This document shows, one piece after another, positions 35,199 to 43,578 of a stretch of DNA of 64,000 bases. The notes under the pieces were generated by a model. The model was not told where the DNA came from and did not search any database. It saw only the letters and a list, made by a program, of their open reading frames with translations. The translations under genes were made by a program, and so were the position numbers. Every line of letters begins with the position of its first letter. Positions within the stretch are counted from its first letter, which is position 1. Source of the DNA: CAZSSH01 sp964609825 (lineage in GTDB: Bacteria; Verrucomicrobiota; Lentisphaeria; Victivallales; Victivallaceae); the NCBI GenBank assembly GCA_964609825.1, contig CAZSSH010000007.1, positions 186,001 to 250,000 on the forward strand. Reading direction: 5' to 3'.

Positions 35199-36934
35199 GG
35201 TTGTTTTCCTTTCTCGGTTGCATCGGGTGATTCCAGGCCGGTCACGGTAAAAGTTTCCGGCGACTGATTGACGAAAAGCGGGCTTGGGGTGTTGACAAAC
35301 TTAACATTGTCAAGCGCCAAAGCGCCGCGGGCGTCGCGAAAGATTTCCACGGCGCATTTGCCGTTGTTGGTAAATCGGCTGTTTTTTACGGTGATGTTTT
35401 GCACCTTGTCTTTGCCCCAGATGACGGTGATCCCGGCATTGGCGCCGTCGGAGGATTGGATGTTGTCAAAGATGATCGGCGCCATATAATCGCGGCCGTC
35501 GGCGCGCAAAACAATGTCGCCGTAAGGCAGATTACTCCAAAACCAGCCGCCGCAGCGCTCGAGCTTGATGTTGCGAAACACGGTCGTCCCGCCAAAGGGG
35601 TAGGCGTCAAACTCGGTGGTGGCGGTAAGCCCCCCGCTCGTCAGGGTGTCGCGTCCGATGCAATCTTCCACTTTATTATTGTCGCCGCCAAAAATCGCAA
35701 AGCAGCGGGCGCGCCACGGCGCCTCGGCGGTACAGTTGCGGATCGTGTTGTTGCTGCTCGCCAAGCGGCCCTTGGGGGCGGCCCAGATGGCAAAGGAGTC
35801 GTCGCCGGCGCCGCGCACATGGCAGTTGACTACCACTGCGTTTTGGGTCCCGGCGCAAAGGTTGATCCCGTCTGCCAACAGATTGCGGAAGCGGCAGTTT
35901 TTGACCTGTAAATTTTGCGGTACGGGTTGATTGTCGCGGCCGATCCATGCCCCCGATTCGGTTTGCTCAACCCACAAATTTTCCAAAATTGAGCCGTCGC
36001 CGTAATTGCCGCGCAGCGCGTGCGATTCGTCGGTGCGCCGGATGCCGTCGCCGCGGATCGAGAAATCGCGCAACGTCGAGCGGCCGAGGATCTGAAAGCC
36101 GACGCCGTTGCTCTTGTTGTTTAGGTCGTAACGGCGGTTTAACATCATCGAGTACCACATGCCGGCCCCCTGAATAGTGATCTCATTGACCTCAAACCGG
36201 CGGCTGGTGCGGTAGACACCGGGCGGGAGATAGGCGGTTTTTTGCTGCTTTTCGGCGGCCGAGAGCCAGTTTTGGATGGCTTCGCTGTCGTCCTTTTTGC
36301 CGTCGCCGACGACGCCGAAGTCTTTGGCGCTGATCGAATTCTCCGGCTGGGCGACGGGAGGCGGCGTGAGCTCGACATCGATGAGGTCAATCACGTAGTA
36401 TTGGGCAAGATTATCGGCGTCTTTTTGGAGTTTGACTTTGCTGCCCGCCGGGATGCTTTGGGGTAAGAGAACGCGCGCATCGTCAAAAAAGCGCCTGGCG
36501 ACGCTGCCGGGGAGGCGGGTCAACTCGGCGGGATCGTTGACCGGGTCATTTTCCTTGCCGTAGAGCCAGGAGTGACGGCTGGTGACGGGAACTTGAGCGG
36601 ACAATTTGCCGTCAATGTACAAGTTTAATATATGCTCCTCTCCGTTGCCCGCGGGGGCGTCTGGGATCGCGTGGCGGATCACCAGGGCGTTGACCTCTTT
36701 GGGCATCACAAATTCGACGTAATCGCCGGTTTGACTGAGCTTGACGCCACTGCGCCCCACACATTCGGCAGCAAAATTACCGGCCTTGCGGGTGGGTGTT
36801 AAGACTTCGGCGTTGGTCGCGGCCGCTTCGGCCTGCAAACTGGTCCAGGCAAAGGAGCCCCCCTGAGGCAATGCGTCGTCGGCCGATAAAACCATCGACA
36901 GCAATAAAACGGCAAAAGAACTCAAAAACTTCAT
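35195..36934 (-). CDS. Secreted pectate-lyase-superfamily right-handed beta-helix protein
   Basis: The product is 579 aa with a signal peptide (1-17). Residues about 25-190 form a beta domain that may bind sugar. The segment ISAKDFGVVGDGKKDDSEAI at about 205 is the start of the Pectate_lyase_3 beta-helix, which continues to the end with repeated strands such as VVNCHVRGAGDDSFAIW and NTIRNCTAEAPWRARCFAIFGG. It likely cleaves or modifies an acidic or complex polysaccharide outside the cytoplasm; lyase versus hydrolase cannot be settled. The gene is 30 bp after the pseudopilin gene. Confidence 0.87.
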   Translation of the reverse strand: MKFLSSFAVLLLSMVLSADDALPQGGSFAWTSLQAEAAATNAEVLTPTRKAGNFAAECVGRSGVKLSQTGDYVEFVMPKEVNALVIRHAIPDAPAGNGEEHILNLYIDGKLSAQVPVTSRHSWLYGKENDPVNDPAELTRLPGSVARRFFDDARVLLPQSIPAGSKVKLQKDADNLAQYYVIDLIDVELTPPPVAQPENSISAKDFGVVGDGKKDDSEAIQNWLSAAEKQQKTAYLPPGVYRTSRRFEVNEITIQGAGMWYSMMLNRRYDLNNKSNGVGFQILGRSTLRDFSIRGDGIRRTDESHALRGNYGDGSILENLWVEQTESGAWIGRDNQPVPQNLQVKNCRFRNLLADGINLCAGTQNAVVVNCHVRGAGDDSFAIWAAPKGRLASSNNTIRNCTAEAPWRARCFAIFGGDNNKVEDCIGRDTLTSGGLTATTEFDAYPFGGTTVFRNIKLERCGGWFWSNLPYGDIVLRADGRDYMAPIIFDNIQSSDGANAGITVIWGKDKVQNITVKNSRFTNNGKCAVEIFRDARGALALDNVKFVNTPSPLFVNQSPETFTVTGLESPDATEKGKQP

Positions 36935-36964
36935 GGCTCAAAGGCTCCTTACTATGATAATGTA

Positions 36965-37741
36965 CTACGGGGTGGTGACGGTGTCAAGGGTTGGACTGAT
37001 GACTTGGCGGATTTTTACCCCCATGCCGGTGCGCATCTCGTTGGTGGACAAACTTCGCGCGCTGCCGTCAAAAAATGTGAAATTGGCGTTGCCGTTGTGA
37101 ATGGCATGGACGGCACTCGATTCGCCGGTAAGCGAAGTGGACCAATAATAAAAGGGGAGGCCTTTTTTGAGATAAGTTTCGCTGCCCGCTGTCATTGTCC
37201 CGGCGGCGACGATGGTAGAGTCGGCCATCAGCGGGGTTTGTGAGGGTTTTTTGAGGCGGTTGGTTTTATAAAGGAGGTAACCGGCATGAAGATTGAGGGC
37301 ATAGTCGCCCAGATTGGCGATGTAGTTGGCCTTTTGCCCGACCATTTCATTGTCCCAGCGCGCGCCGTACATGCCGTAGGTGTAGTTGGGGTTGAGATAG
37401 CGCGGGAGCGAGCGGTTGGACGGGCAAAACCAGATCGGGCTCTCTTTTTTGAGATAACCGTTGTCGTAGAGTACGGTCGTGTGCCAGACAAAGTTGCCGC
37501 CGTCGGCCAGCGGATTGCCGTTGCACTTAAACATAATAAAATTGTAATAGTCGTTGCTGTACATGATGTGAGCGCCGGTGATCTGCTTTAAGTTATTAAG
37601 GCACTTGATTTTGCTGGCGTTTTCTTTGGCCCGGTTGAGGGCGGGTAAAAGCATCGAGGCCAAAATGGCGATGATGGCAATCACCACCAAAAGCTCGATC
37701 AGGGTAAAAATTTTGGACGGAGAAGCGGTTGGTTTTTTCAT
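36965..37741 (-). CDS. Type II secretion-like pseudopilin
   Basis: The product is 258 aa. The leader MKKPTASPSKI is followed by FTLIELLVVIAIIAILASML and LNRAKENASKIKCLNNLKQIT. The C-terminal HNGNANFTFFDGSA is the H-X8/9-DG-like motif of this group. The residue before Phe is Ile, not Gly. The RBS AAAAGGA is clear. It lies between the GntR/LacI hybrid regulator (58 bp upstream) and the beta-helix enzyme, the third such arrangement in the window. Confidence 0.9.
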   Translation of the reverse strand: MKKPTASPSKIFTLIELLVVIAIIAILASMLLPALNRAKENASKIKCLNNLKQITGAHIMYSNDYYNFIMFKCNGNPLADGGNFVWHTTVLYDNGYLKKESPIWFCPSNRSLPRYLNPNYTYGMYGARWDNEMVGQKANYIANLGDYALNLHAGYLLYKTNRLKKPSQTPLMADSTIVAAGTMTAGSETYLKKGLPFYYWSTSLTGESSAVHAIHNGNANFTFFDGSARSLSTNEMRTGMGVKIRQVISPTLDTVTTP

Positions 37742-37799
37742 GATGTAATCCTTTTCGCTAAGGGTGTTTTGGTATCGTTAACATAATTGAGTATTATAA

Positions 37800-38861
37800 T
37801 CATTTGGCCGGACCGTCGGCCACCGAATCGCGCTCAATGATGCGTTGCGGGACTTTGGCGGCAAAAAATTTCTGTTTGCCGGTGAGGCAGTCATAAAGGC
37901 CGTCAAACGTCGCATGGATTTCGTCGGCAATGTTGTATGCCGCCAGCGTCAGCGCCGGGTGCAGAAATTCACCCTCGGTGGCGTCGGACTGACTGATGAT
38001 GCTAATGTCCTCAGGGATGCGGTAATCGAAATCGCGCAAGGCCCGCATCACTCCGGGCACACTGCCGCCGGCGATGACATAGGCGGCGGTAAAATCGGCG
38101 CGACCGTCGCGCTCGGCCAAATATGTATGCAGTGCCTCATAGGCTGACTGCCGCGAATACGAAAAACTCTGGGTATGGCAGTCGAGCACCTTGCAGTCCA
38201 TTCCCAGCTTTTCAGCCAAAAAGGGAAAATTGCTGCTCCAGCTGCGGACCCGCTCGCCCGGTTCACTGATCATCATCAGTACTTGCCGGTGGCCGCGCCG
38301 CCACAAGTAATGACAAGCTGCCAGTGCCCCGTCGCCGTCGGCCGAGCCGACCATGCTCACCGGAAAATCGCCGGTATAGTTGCCCAGTATCACGATCGGG
38401 ATGGTTTGCTCGGAGAGCCAGCGCATGTCCGATGGCGAAAAGTGGACGTGCCAGTAGCGGATCAGCAATGCGTCGAGATTGGCGGTATTGATGTCCTTGA
38501 GTTCCTTGTCGGCTCCCTGATATACTTGCGTCGACAGTTGCCAGCGCGGGTGCATTTTGGCATAGGCGATGGCGGCTTGCTCCCAGCGGTGGCAACTCTC
38601 CGACGGCCAGTCAGTCCGGGCCAAACCCACCCGAAAGCAATCTTTGGGCCGGGTGACATTGCTGAAAAGCCCGGTTTTGGGGACGGAATAAAGCAATTTT
38701 TCCCGCTTCATTTGCTCCAGTGCAGCATCAATCACGCCGCGGTGAACCCGGTATTTGTGCTCAATTTCGCGCAACGAGTAAAATTTGCTGCCGGCCGGGA
38801 AAAAATTCAGCTCGTGCAACAATTGCGCATAAAGAGTTTTCGCTTGCTGGTCAAGATTCAT
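37800..38861 (-). CDS. GntR-LacI hybrid transcriptional regulator
   Basis: The product is 353 aa. Residues 1-70 are a GntR-like winged helix (KTLYAQLLHELNFFPAGSKFYSLREIEHKYRVHRGVIDAALEQM has the GntR spacing of the recognition helix). Residues about 75-350 are a LacI/GalR-type sugar-sensing domain ending ISIISQSDATEGEFLHPALT. The order resembles AraR of Bacillus. It would bind a sugar and regulate the pseudopilin/beta-helix operon. The promoter at 38885-38913 overlaps an inverted repeat that could be its operator. Confidence 0.88.
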   Translation of the reverse strand: MNLDQQAKTLYAQLLHELNFFPAGSKFYSLREIEHKYRVHRGVIDAALEQMKREKLLYSVPKTGLFSNVTRPKDCFRVGLARTDWPSESCHRWEQAAIAYAKMHPRWQLSTQVYQGADKELKDINTANLDALLIRYWHVHFSPSDMRWLSEQTIPIVILGNYTGDFPVSMVGSADGDGALAACHYLWRRGHRQVLMMISEPGERVRSWSSNFPFLAEKLGMDCKVLDCHTQSFSYSRQSAYEALHTYLAERDGRADFTAAYVIAGGSVPGVMRALRDFDYRIPEDISIISQSDATEGEFLHPALTLAAYNIADEIHATFDGLYDCLTGKQKFFAAKVPQRIIERDSVADGPAK

Positions 38862-38884
38862 TACATCATCCTCGGTTTGCTAAT

Positions 38885-38925
38885 ATTATATTACAAATGC
38901 GCAGCCCCGGCAATGTCTGCGCATT
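38885..38925 (-). promoter_or_regulatory. Predicted promoter of the GntR-LacI hybrid gene with overlapping inverted repeat
   Basis: On the minus strand there is TTGCCG (38913-38908), a 17-bp spacer and TATAAT (38890-38885). A perfect 9-bp inverted repeat AATGCGCAG (38896-38904) and CTGCGCATT (38917-38925) spans the -35 and spacer, as expected of a repressor operator. The RBS GAGGAT follows downstream. Confidence 0.65.
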
Positions 38926-38936
38926 AATTTTTCGGC

Positions 38937-38968
38937 AAAAAAAAACCGGCAGCACAATCGGCTGCCGG
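38937..38968 (-). terminator. Rho-independent terminator after rpsD
   Basis: On the minus strand there is a perfect 8-bp stem CCGGCAGC (38968-38961) and GCTGCCGG (38953-38946), then a run of nine T residues (complement of 38945-38937). Confidence 0.9.
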
Positions 38969-38985
38969 CTTGAACGATCCAGAGA

Positions 38986-39588
38986 TTAACGAGCGTAGTA
39001 CTCGATGACGCTCATGATCTTGACGTTGACCGGGATTTCCTCCACTTGCGGCGCGCGTACGAGCGTGGCCTTGAGGTTCTCGAGGTCGACTTCGAGATAG
39101 GCGGGGATGGTCGAGTTGCCGCGCTTGGCAACTTCGGCGATCGCCGGGGATTTCTCGGCGTTGATCGAAACTACAGCGCCCTCTTTGACGAGGAAGCTCG
39201 CACGGTCGACTTTTTGACCGTTGACGAGGATGTGGCCGTGGTTGACGAACTGCTTGGCCGCAAAGATGGTCGGAGCGAAACCGGCGCGGAAGATGACCGC
39301 GTCAAGACGCTGCTCGAGGCTGCGGAACAACTTTTCGTTGGTTTGACCGAGACCTGCTTTGGCTTTGTGGAAGGCGATCTGCAATTGCTTTTCGCTGATG
39401 GCGTAATAGTTCTTGAGCTTCTGCTTCTCCATCAAAAGTTCACCATAGGTGGAGAGCTTGACCCGGCGCCCTTTGCCGTGCGGACCGGCGGCGTAGGGAC
39501 GTTTGACACTCGGGCACTTGGGATCGCTCCAGATGCACTGGCCGACCCGACGACAAAATTTGTGTTTCGCTTGACTTGCGGTTGGCAT
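38986..39588 (-). CDS. rpsD: 30S ribosomal protein S4
   Basis: The product is 200 aa from ATG 39588 (RBS AGGGA; an in-frame TTG lies two codons earlier). S4 binds 16S rRNA and starts small-subunit assembly. The N-terminal domain has three Cys (12, 18 and 25) and KRPYAAGPHGKGRR, and the S4 RNA-binding domain is LDAVIFRAGFAPTIFAAKQFVNHGHILVNG. The gene stands alone, outside a ribosomal operon. It has its own promoter and a structured leader, followed by a strong terminator. Confidence 0.97.
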   Translation of the reverse strand: MPTASQAKHKFCRRVGQCIWSDPKCPSVKRPYAAGPHGKGRRVKLSTYGELLMEKQKLKNYYAISEKQLQIAFHKAKAGLGQTNEKLFRSLEQRLDAVIFRAGFAPTIFAAKQFVNHGHILVNGQKVDRASFLVKEGAVVSINAEKSPAIAEVAKRGNSTIPAYLEVDLENLKATLVRAPQVEEIPVNVKIMSVIEYYAR

Positions 39589-39642
39589 AACCAATCCCTT
39601 TCTTTAAAAAAAGTTTGTTTTTACGCTGCGGATCGCGTTTGC

Positions 39643-39697
39643 TCACAGGTGTCAAGCCAATACAATACTGGGGCCTGTGACGCCTCCGTCGCGTTTG
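39643..39697 (-). ncRNA. Structured rpsD leader, candidate S4 autoregulatory element
   Basis: The minus-strand leader can fold into an outer stem TCACAGG/CCTGTGA (39680-39674 with 39649-39643) enclosing CCAGTA-TTG-TATTGG (39671-39657, one G-U pair). A 9-bp direct repeat CAAACGCGA flanks it (39697-39689 and 39641-39633). S4 represses its own mRNA through leader structures in other bacteria. That this is such an element is an inference. Confidence 0.4.
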
Positions 39698-39705
39698 ATT
39701 CTTAT

Positions 39706-39734
39706 AAAATATCACCGCTTCTTTAAAAAATCAA
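39706..39734 (-). promoter_or_regulatory. Predicted promoter of rpsD
   Basis: On the minus strand there is TTGATT (39734-39729), a 17-bp spacer and TATTTT (39711-39706), leaving a leader of about 115 nt. Confidence 0.5.
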
Positions 39735-39755
39735 GTGGAAATTTCGAAAAATAAC

Positions 39756-39783
39756 TTGAAAACGGCCAAAAAAATGCTATTTT
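39756..39783 (+). promoter_or_regulatory. Predicted promoter of the TolC-like gene
   Basis: There is TTGAAA (39756-39761), a 16-bp spacer and TATTTT (39778-39783), 49 bp before the ATG. Confidence 0.5.
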
Positions 39784-39832
39784 AAGATGAATAATTATTA
39801 AGGAATACCTAAAAAAGGATGTTTGCCATATC

Positions 39833-41398
39833 ATGAAGTTACAGAGATTTACCCCTTGGGCGGCAGCAGTTGCGATCATGTCGTTCGTCAGCGGTTGTTA
39901 CAACTACCCGCCGCCGCCGTCGAGCGCGTTAAGTTCGAGCTACACCCAGCGTCAAAAAGACAAAGCCGACGAGATCTTCAGCGGCATGAAAGAGTTGAGT
40001 CTTGCCGAGGCCAAGCGTATGGCGTTGGTCAACAACCCCACTTATGCCGCCGCCTATCAGGCCATCAGTGTCGCCCGGATGCGCTATTATCAGGCGTTGG
40101 GCGCTTATTCGCCGACCGTTACCTCCGGGGTTGACGTGGGCCAAAACAACACATGGAACAGTCACACCAATAACCGGGTCGACCCGATTTCCAACCGCAC
40201 CGAAACCTTTGGCACCAATACCAACATCCAGGCCAACTTACTGGTCTTTGACGGTTTGTCGCGTGAATTTCAAGTGATGATCACCGATCGCGGGATCGAT
40301 TATCAGGCGTTGTTGCACGCTGACGAAGCGCGTACTTTGGTCCGTGCCGTGTCGTATGCCTACAACACCGTACTCTTGGCGATTGAGAAAAAACGCATCG
40401 CCATTGAGGACATGGATTTCCAGCTCAAGTCGTTGCAGGATACCGAGCACAAATATCAGGCCGGGGTGTTGCCGTTAAGCGATGTGTTGAATTTCCGCAT
40501 CAATGCCAACACCGCTGCCAGCAATAAATTGCAGGCCGACTATCAATATGAAATCGCGCTGTATGCCTTGGGGGCGTTGATCGGTTACCCCGAGGTGGCG
40601 CTGCCGTCGGATATCATGTTTCCCGAGGATTTCAAAAAGGAGTCCGAGGAGCTGATGGGCGTCGATGTTTATCTTGACACCGCGTTGGCCAACCGGCCCG
40701 ACCTCAAGGCCTACCGCAAACAATTGGAAATCGCCCGTTATCAAGTGTATCAGACTTACAGCTCTTATTCGCCGACGATCAACGCTTATGCGCAGTATAA
40801 CCTCTCCACCAGCAACACCAATAATGTGGGCGCCTACCGCTCCAACGGTTACACCCCGTCGCTGGGTTACGGCCTCACTGCCGACTGGACGATTTTTAAC
40901 GGTTTCATCCGTTACAACACCATGCGCCAATACCAGGCCAACATGGCGATTGTCGACTATCAGGTGTTTCAAAAATGGTTGGATGTCGTTCAGGATGTGC
41001 GCAATTCGTATGCCAACTATATCCAGAGCGTCAAGCAGACCAAGTTGTACGAAAAGACCCGCGATCTCTCGCAGCAGCAGCGCGACCTCGTCGCCGAGGA
41101 GTATCGCGCCGGTACCGCTGAAATCACCCGTTTGAATCAGGCACAGCGCGACTTGGTGTCGGCCGAAACCGATTTGGCGAGCTCCTACATCAATGTCCAA
41201 AACGCCAAGGCTCAGCTTGACGCCGCCATTGGCATCGCCAATGAGGAAGTCACCACCGACAAGGGTCAAAACCCGAATAACATCAATTTGCCCAACAACG
41301 CCCCGGATGCCCCGATCGGCAACCCGGCGGACGGCCCGGCTCCGGTAGCCCCGGCCGCTCCGGCGACGACTCCGGCGGCGACAGAGCCCAAACCATAA
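39833..41398 (+). CDS. TolC/OprM-family outer membrane efflux lipoprotein
   Basis: The product is 521 aa. The signal peptide ends FVSGC, with Cys22 the likely lipidated residue, as in OprM-type factors. Two OEP repeats follow: about 55-245 (LSLAEAKRMALVNNPTYAAAYQAI) and about 270-460 (DVYLDTALANRPDLKAYRKQLEIARYQVY), each with long helices and a beta-barrel strand pair. The C-terminal ~45 residues are rich in Pro and Ala. It would form the outer membrane exit duct for an efflux pump or type I exporter; no partner genes are adjacent. gltX follows 19 bp later. Confidence 0.92.
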   Translation: MKLQRFTPWAAAVAIMSFVSGCYNYPPPPSSALSSSYTQRQKDKADEIFSGMKELSLAEAKRMALVNNPTYAAAYQAISVARMRYYQALGAYSPTVTSGVDVGQNNTWNSHTNNRVDPISNRTETFGTNTNIQANLLVFDGLSREFQVMITDRGIDYQALLHADEARTLVRAVSYAYNTVLLAIEKKRIAIEDMDFQLKSLQDTEHKYQAGVLPLSDVLNFRINANTAASNKLQADYQYEIALYALGALIGYPEVALPSDIMFPEDFKKESEELMGVDVYLDTALANRPDLKAYRKQLEIARYQVYQTYSSYSPTINAYAQYNLSTSNTNNVGAYRSNGYTPSLGYGLTADWTIFNGFIRYNTMRQYQANMAIVDYQVFQKWLDVVQDVRNSYANYIQSVKQTKLYEKTRDLSQQQRDLVAEEYRAGTAEITRLNQAQRDLVSAETDLASSYINVQNAKAQLDAAIGIANEEVTTDKGQNPNNINLPNNAPDAPIGNPADGPAPVAPAAPATTPAATEPKP

Positions 41399-41417
41399 CC
41401 AACCCCGATAGCAATTT

Positions 41418-42995
41418 ATGAATCAAGCAATTAGAGTCCGATTTGCACCGTCACCGACCGGTCAGGTCCACATCGGCAATATCCGTACGGCGATTTTTAA
41501 CTATTTGTTTGTCCGCCACCATCAGGGCAAGTTTCTGCTGCGCATCGAGGACACCGACTTGGAGCGCTCGACCCGCGAAGCGATAGACAAGCTTTTGGAG
41601 TGCATGCTCTGGCTGGACCTCGATTATGATGAGGAAATTCTCTACCAGAGCTCCCGCGCCGGGGCTCATCTTAAGGCGGCGGAGGACTTGATTGCCCGCA
41701 AGCAGGCCTACTACGGCGCTGACGACGGCAGCGGCCGCCGCCCGATTTTCTTTCGCATTCCCCTTGGGTTGCCGGACAACGGTTTTATCCGCACCGCGGG
41801 TGAAGTCACCGAGGAGCTCTTTGCCGACGAGGCTGTGATCGTCGCCGAAACGGGGGTATCCTACAATTTGGTGAGCGCCAAAGGCAAACCCGTACCGATG
41901 GCGGGTGCGCTTGCCGGGTTTGACCGTCTCAAATTATACAATGCCGCGGGAGCCTTGATTTTTGACCTTGACGCTTCGTTTGCCAAAGTTATGGCGGGCG
42001 AAAAATTTCACGTCAAAGACGCGGTTAAAATGACTTTCGTCCGCCGCGAGGTATATTATCAGGATATGGTCAAGGGTGAGCTGGCCAAACCGCTGGATGG
42101 CATCAAGGACCAAATCATTGTCCGCGGCGACGGAAGCCCGGTGTTTCATCTGGCCAACGTATTGGACGATATAGAGCAAAACATCACGCACATCATCCGC
42201 GGCGACGACCATGTCGAGAATACTTACCGCCACATTTTGTTGTTTCACGCTTTAGGCAAGGTTGCCCCCATCTATGCCCATTTGCCGATGATCGTCAATC
42301 AAGCGGGCAAGCCTTACAGCAAGCGCGACGGCGACGCTTTTGTCGGCGATTTCCGCAGCAAAGGTTTTTTGCCGCAGGCGTTGTTCAACTATTTGACCTT
42401 GCTCGGCTGGTCGCCCGGCGATGATCGCGAAAAGATGAGCAAAGCGGAATTGATCGCGGCCTTTACGCTGGAGCGCGTCAAGAGCGCCCCGGCTCAATTT
42501 GACATCAACAAATTGTTGAATATGAATGGGGCGTATATCGCCGAGCTTCCCTTTGATAAATTTCTGAAATTGGCGGAAGCGTGTGCCCCCGAGTTGAGCA
42601 ATCATAGCAAGTTTGCCGCTGTCGCGGAACTGATGCAAAGCCGCACCAAGGCGTTGTCGCAAGTGGCATCCTGGCAATACTTTTTCGACGAAACTCTGGT
42701 TTATGACGATAAAAATTGCCGCAAGCAATTGCTTCGTCCGGAGGTGCGCGACGCTCTTCAATACTTGGCGGAGAGTTTTGCAGCCCAAACCGATTGGGAA
42801 TTGTCCGCGATTGATGCGTTGCTCGCCGGGGCCGAAGCCAAGTTCGGCTTTGAGCATGGCAAATTATTTCAAGGGGTGCGTCTGGCGGTGACCGGGGTGG
42901 CCGGCGGCGCGGATTTGAATCAGACACTGCAAATCATTGGCGGCAACTCGGTTGCCCGCCGGATTGAGAGCTCGTTGCAAACTTATGCTGTTTAA
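41418..42995 (+). CDS. gltX: Glutamyl-tRNA synthetase
   Basis: The product is 525 aa. RFAPSPTGQVHIGN holds the HIGH motif (His18). The KMSKS loop reads KPYSKRDGD (K298-D306) instead of the common KLSKRxG, keeping the SKR core. DLERSTREA and RGDDHVENTYRHILL are family signatures. GatB elsewhere in the window implies that Gln-tRNA is made by transamidation, so this enzyme may be non-discriminating. The def start overlaps its 3' end by 11 bp. Confidence 0.96.
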   Translation: MNQAIRVRFAPSPTGQVHIGNIRTAIFNYLFVRHHQGKFLLRIEDTDLERSTREAIDKLLECMLWLDLDYDEEILYQSSRAGAHLKAAEDLIARKQAYYGADDGSGRRPIFFRIPLGLPDNGFIRTAGEVTEELFADEAVIVAETGVSYNLVSAKGKPVPMAGALAGFDRLKLYNAAGALIFDLDASFAKVMAGEKFHVKDAVKMTFVRREVYYQDMVKGELAKPLDGIKDQIIVRGDGSPVFHLANVLDDIEQNITHIIRGDDHVENTYRHILLFHALGKVAPIYAHLPMIVNQAGKPYSKRDGDAFVGDFRSKGFLPQALFNYLTLLGWSPGDDREKMSKAELIAAFTLERVKSAPAQFDINKLLNMNGAYIAELPFDKFLKLAEACAPELSNHSKFAAVAELMQSRTKALSQVASWQYFFDETLVYDDKNCRKQLLRPEVRDALQYLAESFAAQTDWELSAIDALLAGAEAKFGFEHGKLFQGVRLAVTGVAGGADLNQTLQIIGGNSVARRIESSLQTYAV

Positions 42996-43578
42996 AAGTA
43001 AAAAACGTTACGAAGTACGCACCGCCGGTGACGAAGTTTTAAAAGAAAAAGCGTCGCCGGTCCCGGTCATCACGCCTGAAATCCGCGAGCTGGCCCAGCG
43101 TATGATTGAGTCAATGCAGATTTTTGACGGGATCGGGTTGGCCGCGCCGCAGATCGGGGTGTCGCTCCGGGTGGTGGCGCTGGATGTCCCGGCGGCTGAG
43201 GACACCGCCAAATTGACGCAGGGCGAGCTGGAGCTGTGCCCCCAAATGCCGCTGGTGGTGGTCAACCCGGAGATTTTGTTTGCATCGTCGGAAGTCGGCG
43301 AGCGCGAGGAGGGCTGCCTCTCGGTGCCGGATATTTATGCGCCGGTGACCCGTCCGTTGCGGGTGATGCTCCGGGCGCAAACACTGGACGGGCGCATGAT
43401 CGAGTGCGAGTGCGGCAACCTTTTGGGTCGCTGCATCCAGCATGAGCTGGATCACCTTGACGGGATTTTATTTGTCGACCGTCTGACTCAGGAGGCCGCC
43501 GCCGAGGTGGCGCGGCCGTTGAACCAATTGCTGCACTACGGGAGCAAACACAACTTTAAACGGGTGAAAATCAAGTGA
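42985..43578 (+). CDS. def: Peptide deformylase
   Basis: The product is 197 aa from ATG 42985, which lies inside the end of gltX. All three motifs are present: GIGLAAPQIGV (motif I, about 49-59), EGCLSVP (motif II, metal Cys) and QHELDHLDGILFVD (motif III, HExxH metal ligands). It removes the formyl group from new proteins. A longer start at 42937 would extend into gltX by another 48 bp without homology. The stop overlaps the GTG start of the next gene (GTGA). Confidence 0.96.
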   Translation: MLFKSKKRYEVRTAGDEVLKEKASPVPVITPEIRELAQRMIESMQIFDGIGLAAPQIGVSLRVVALDVPAAEDTAKLTQGELELCPQMPLVVVNPEILFASSEVGEREEGCLSVPDIYAPVTRPLRVMLRAQTLDGRMIECECGNLLGRCIQHELDHLDGILFVDRLTQEAAAEVARPLNQLLHYGSKHNFKRVKIK

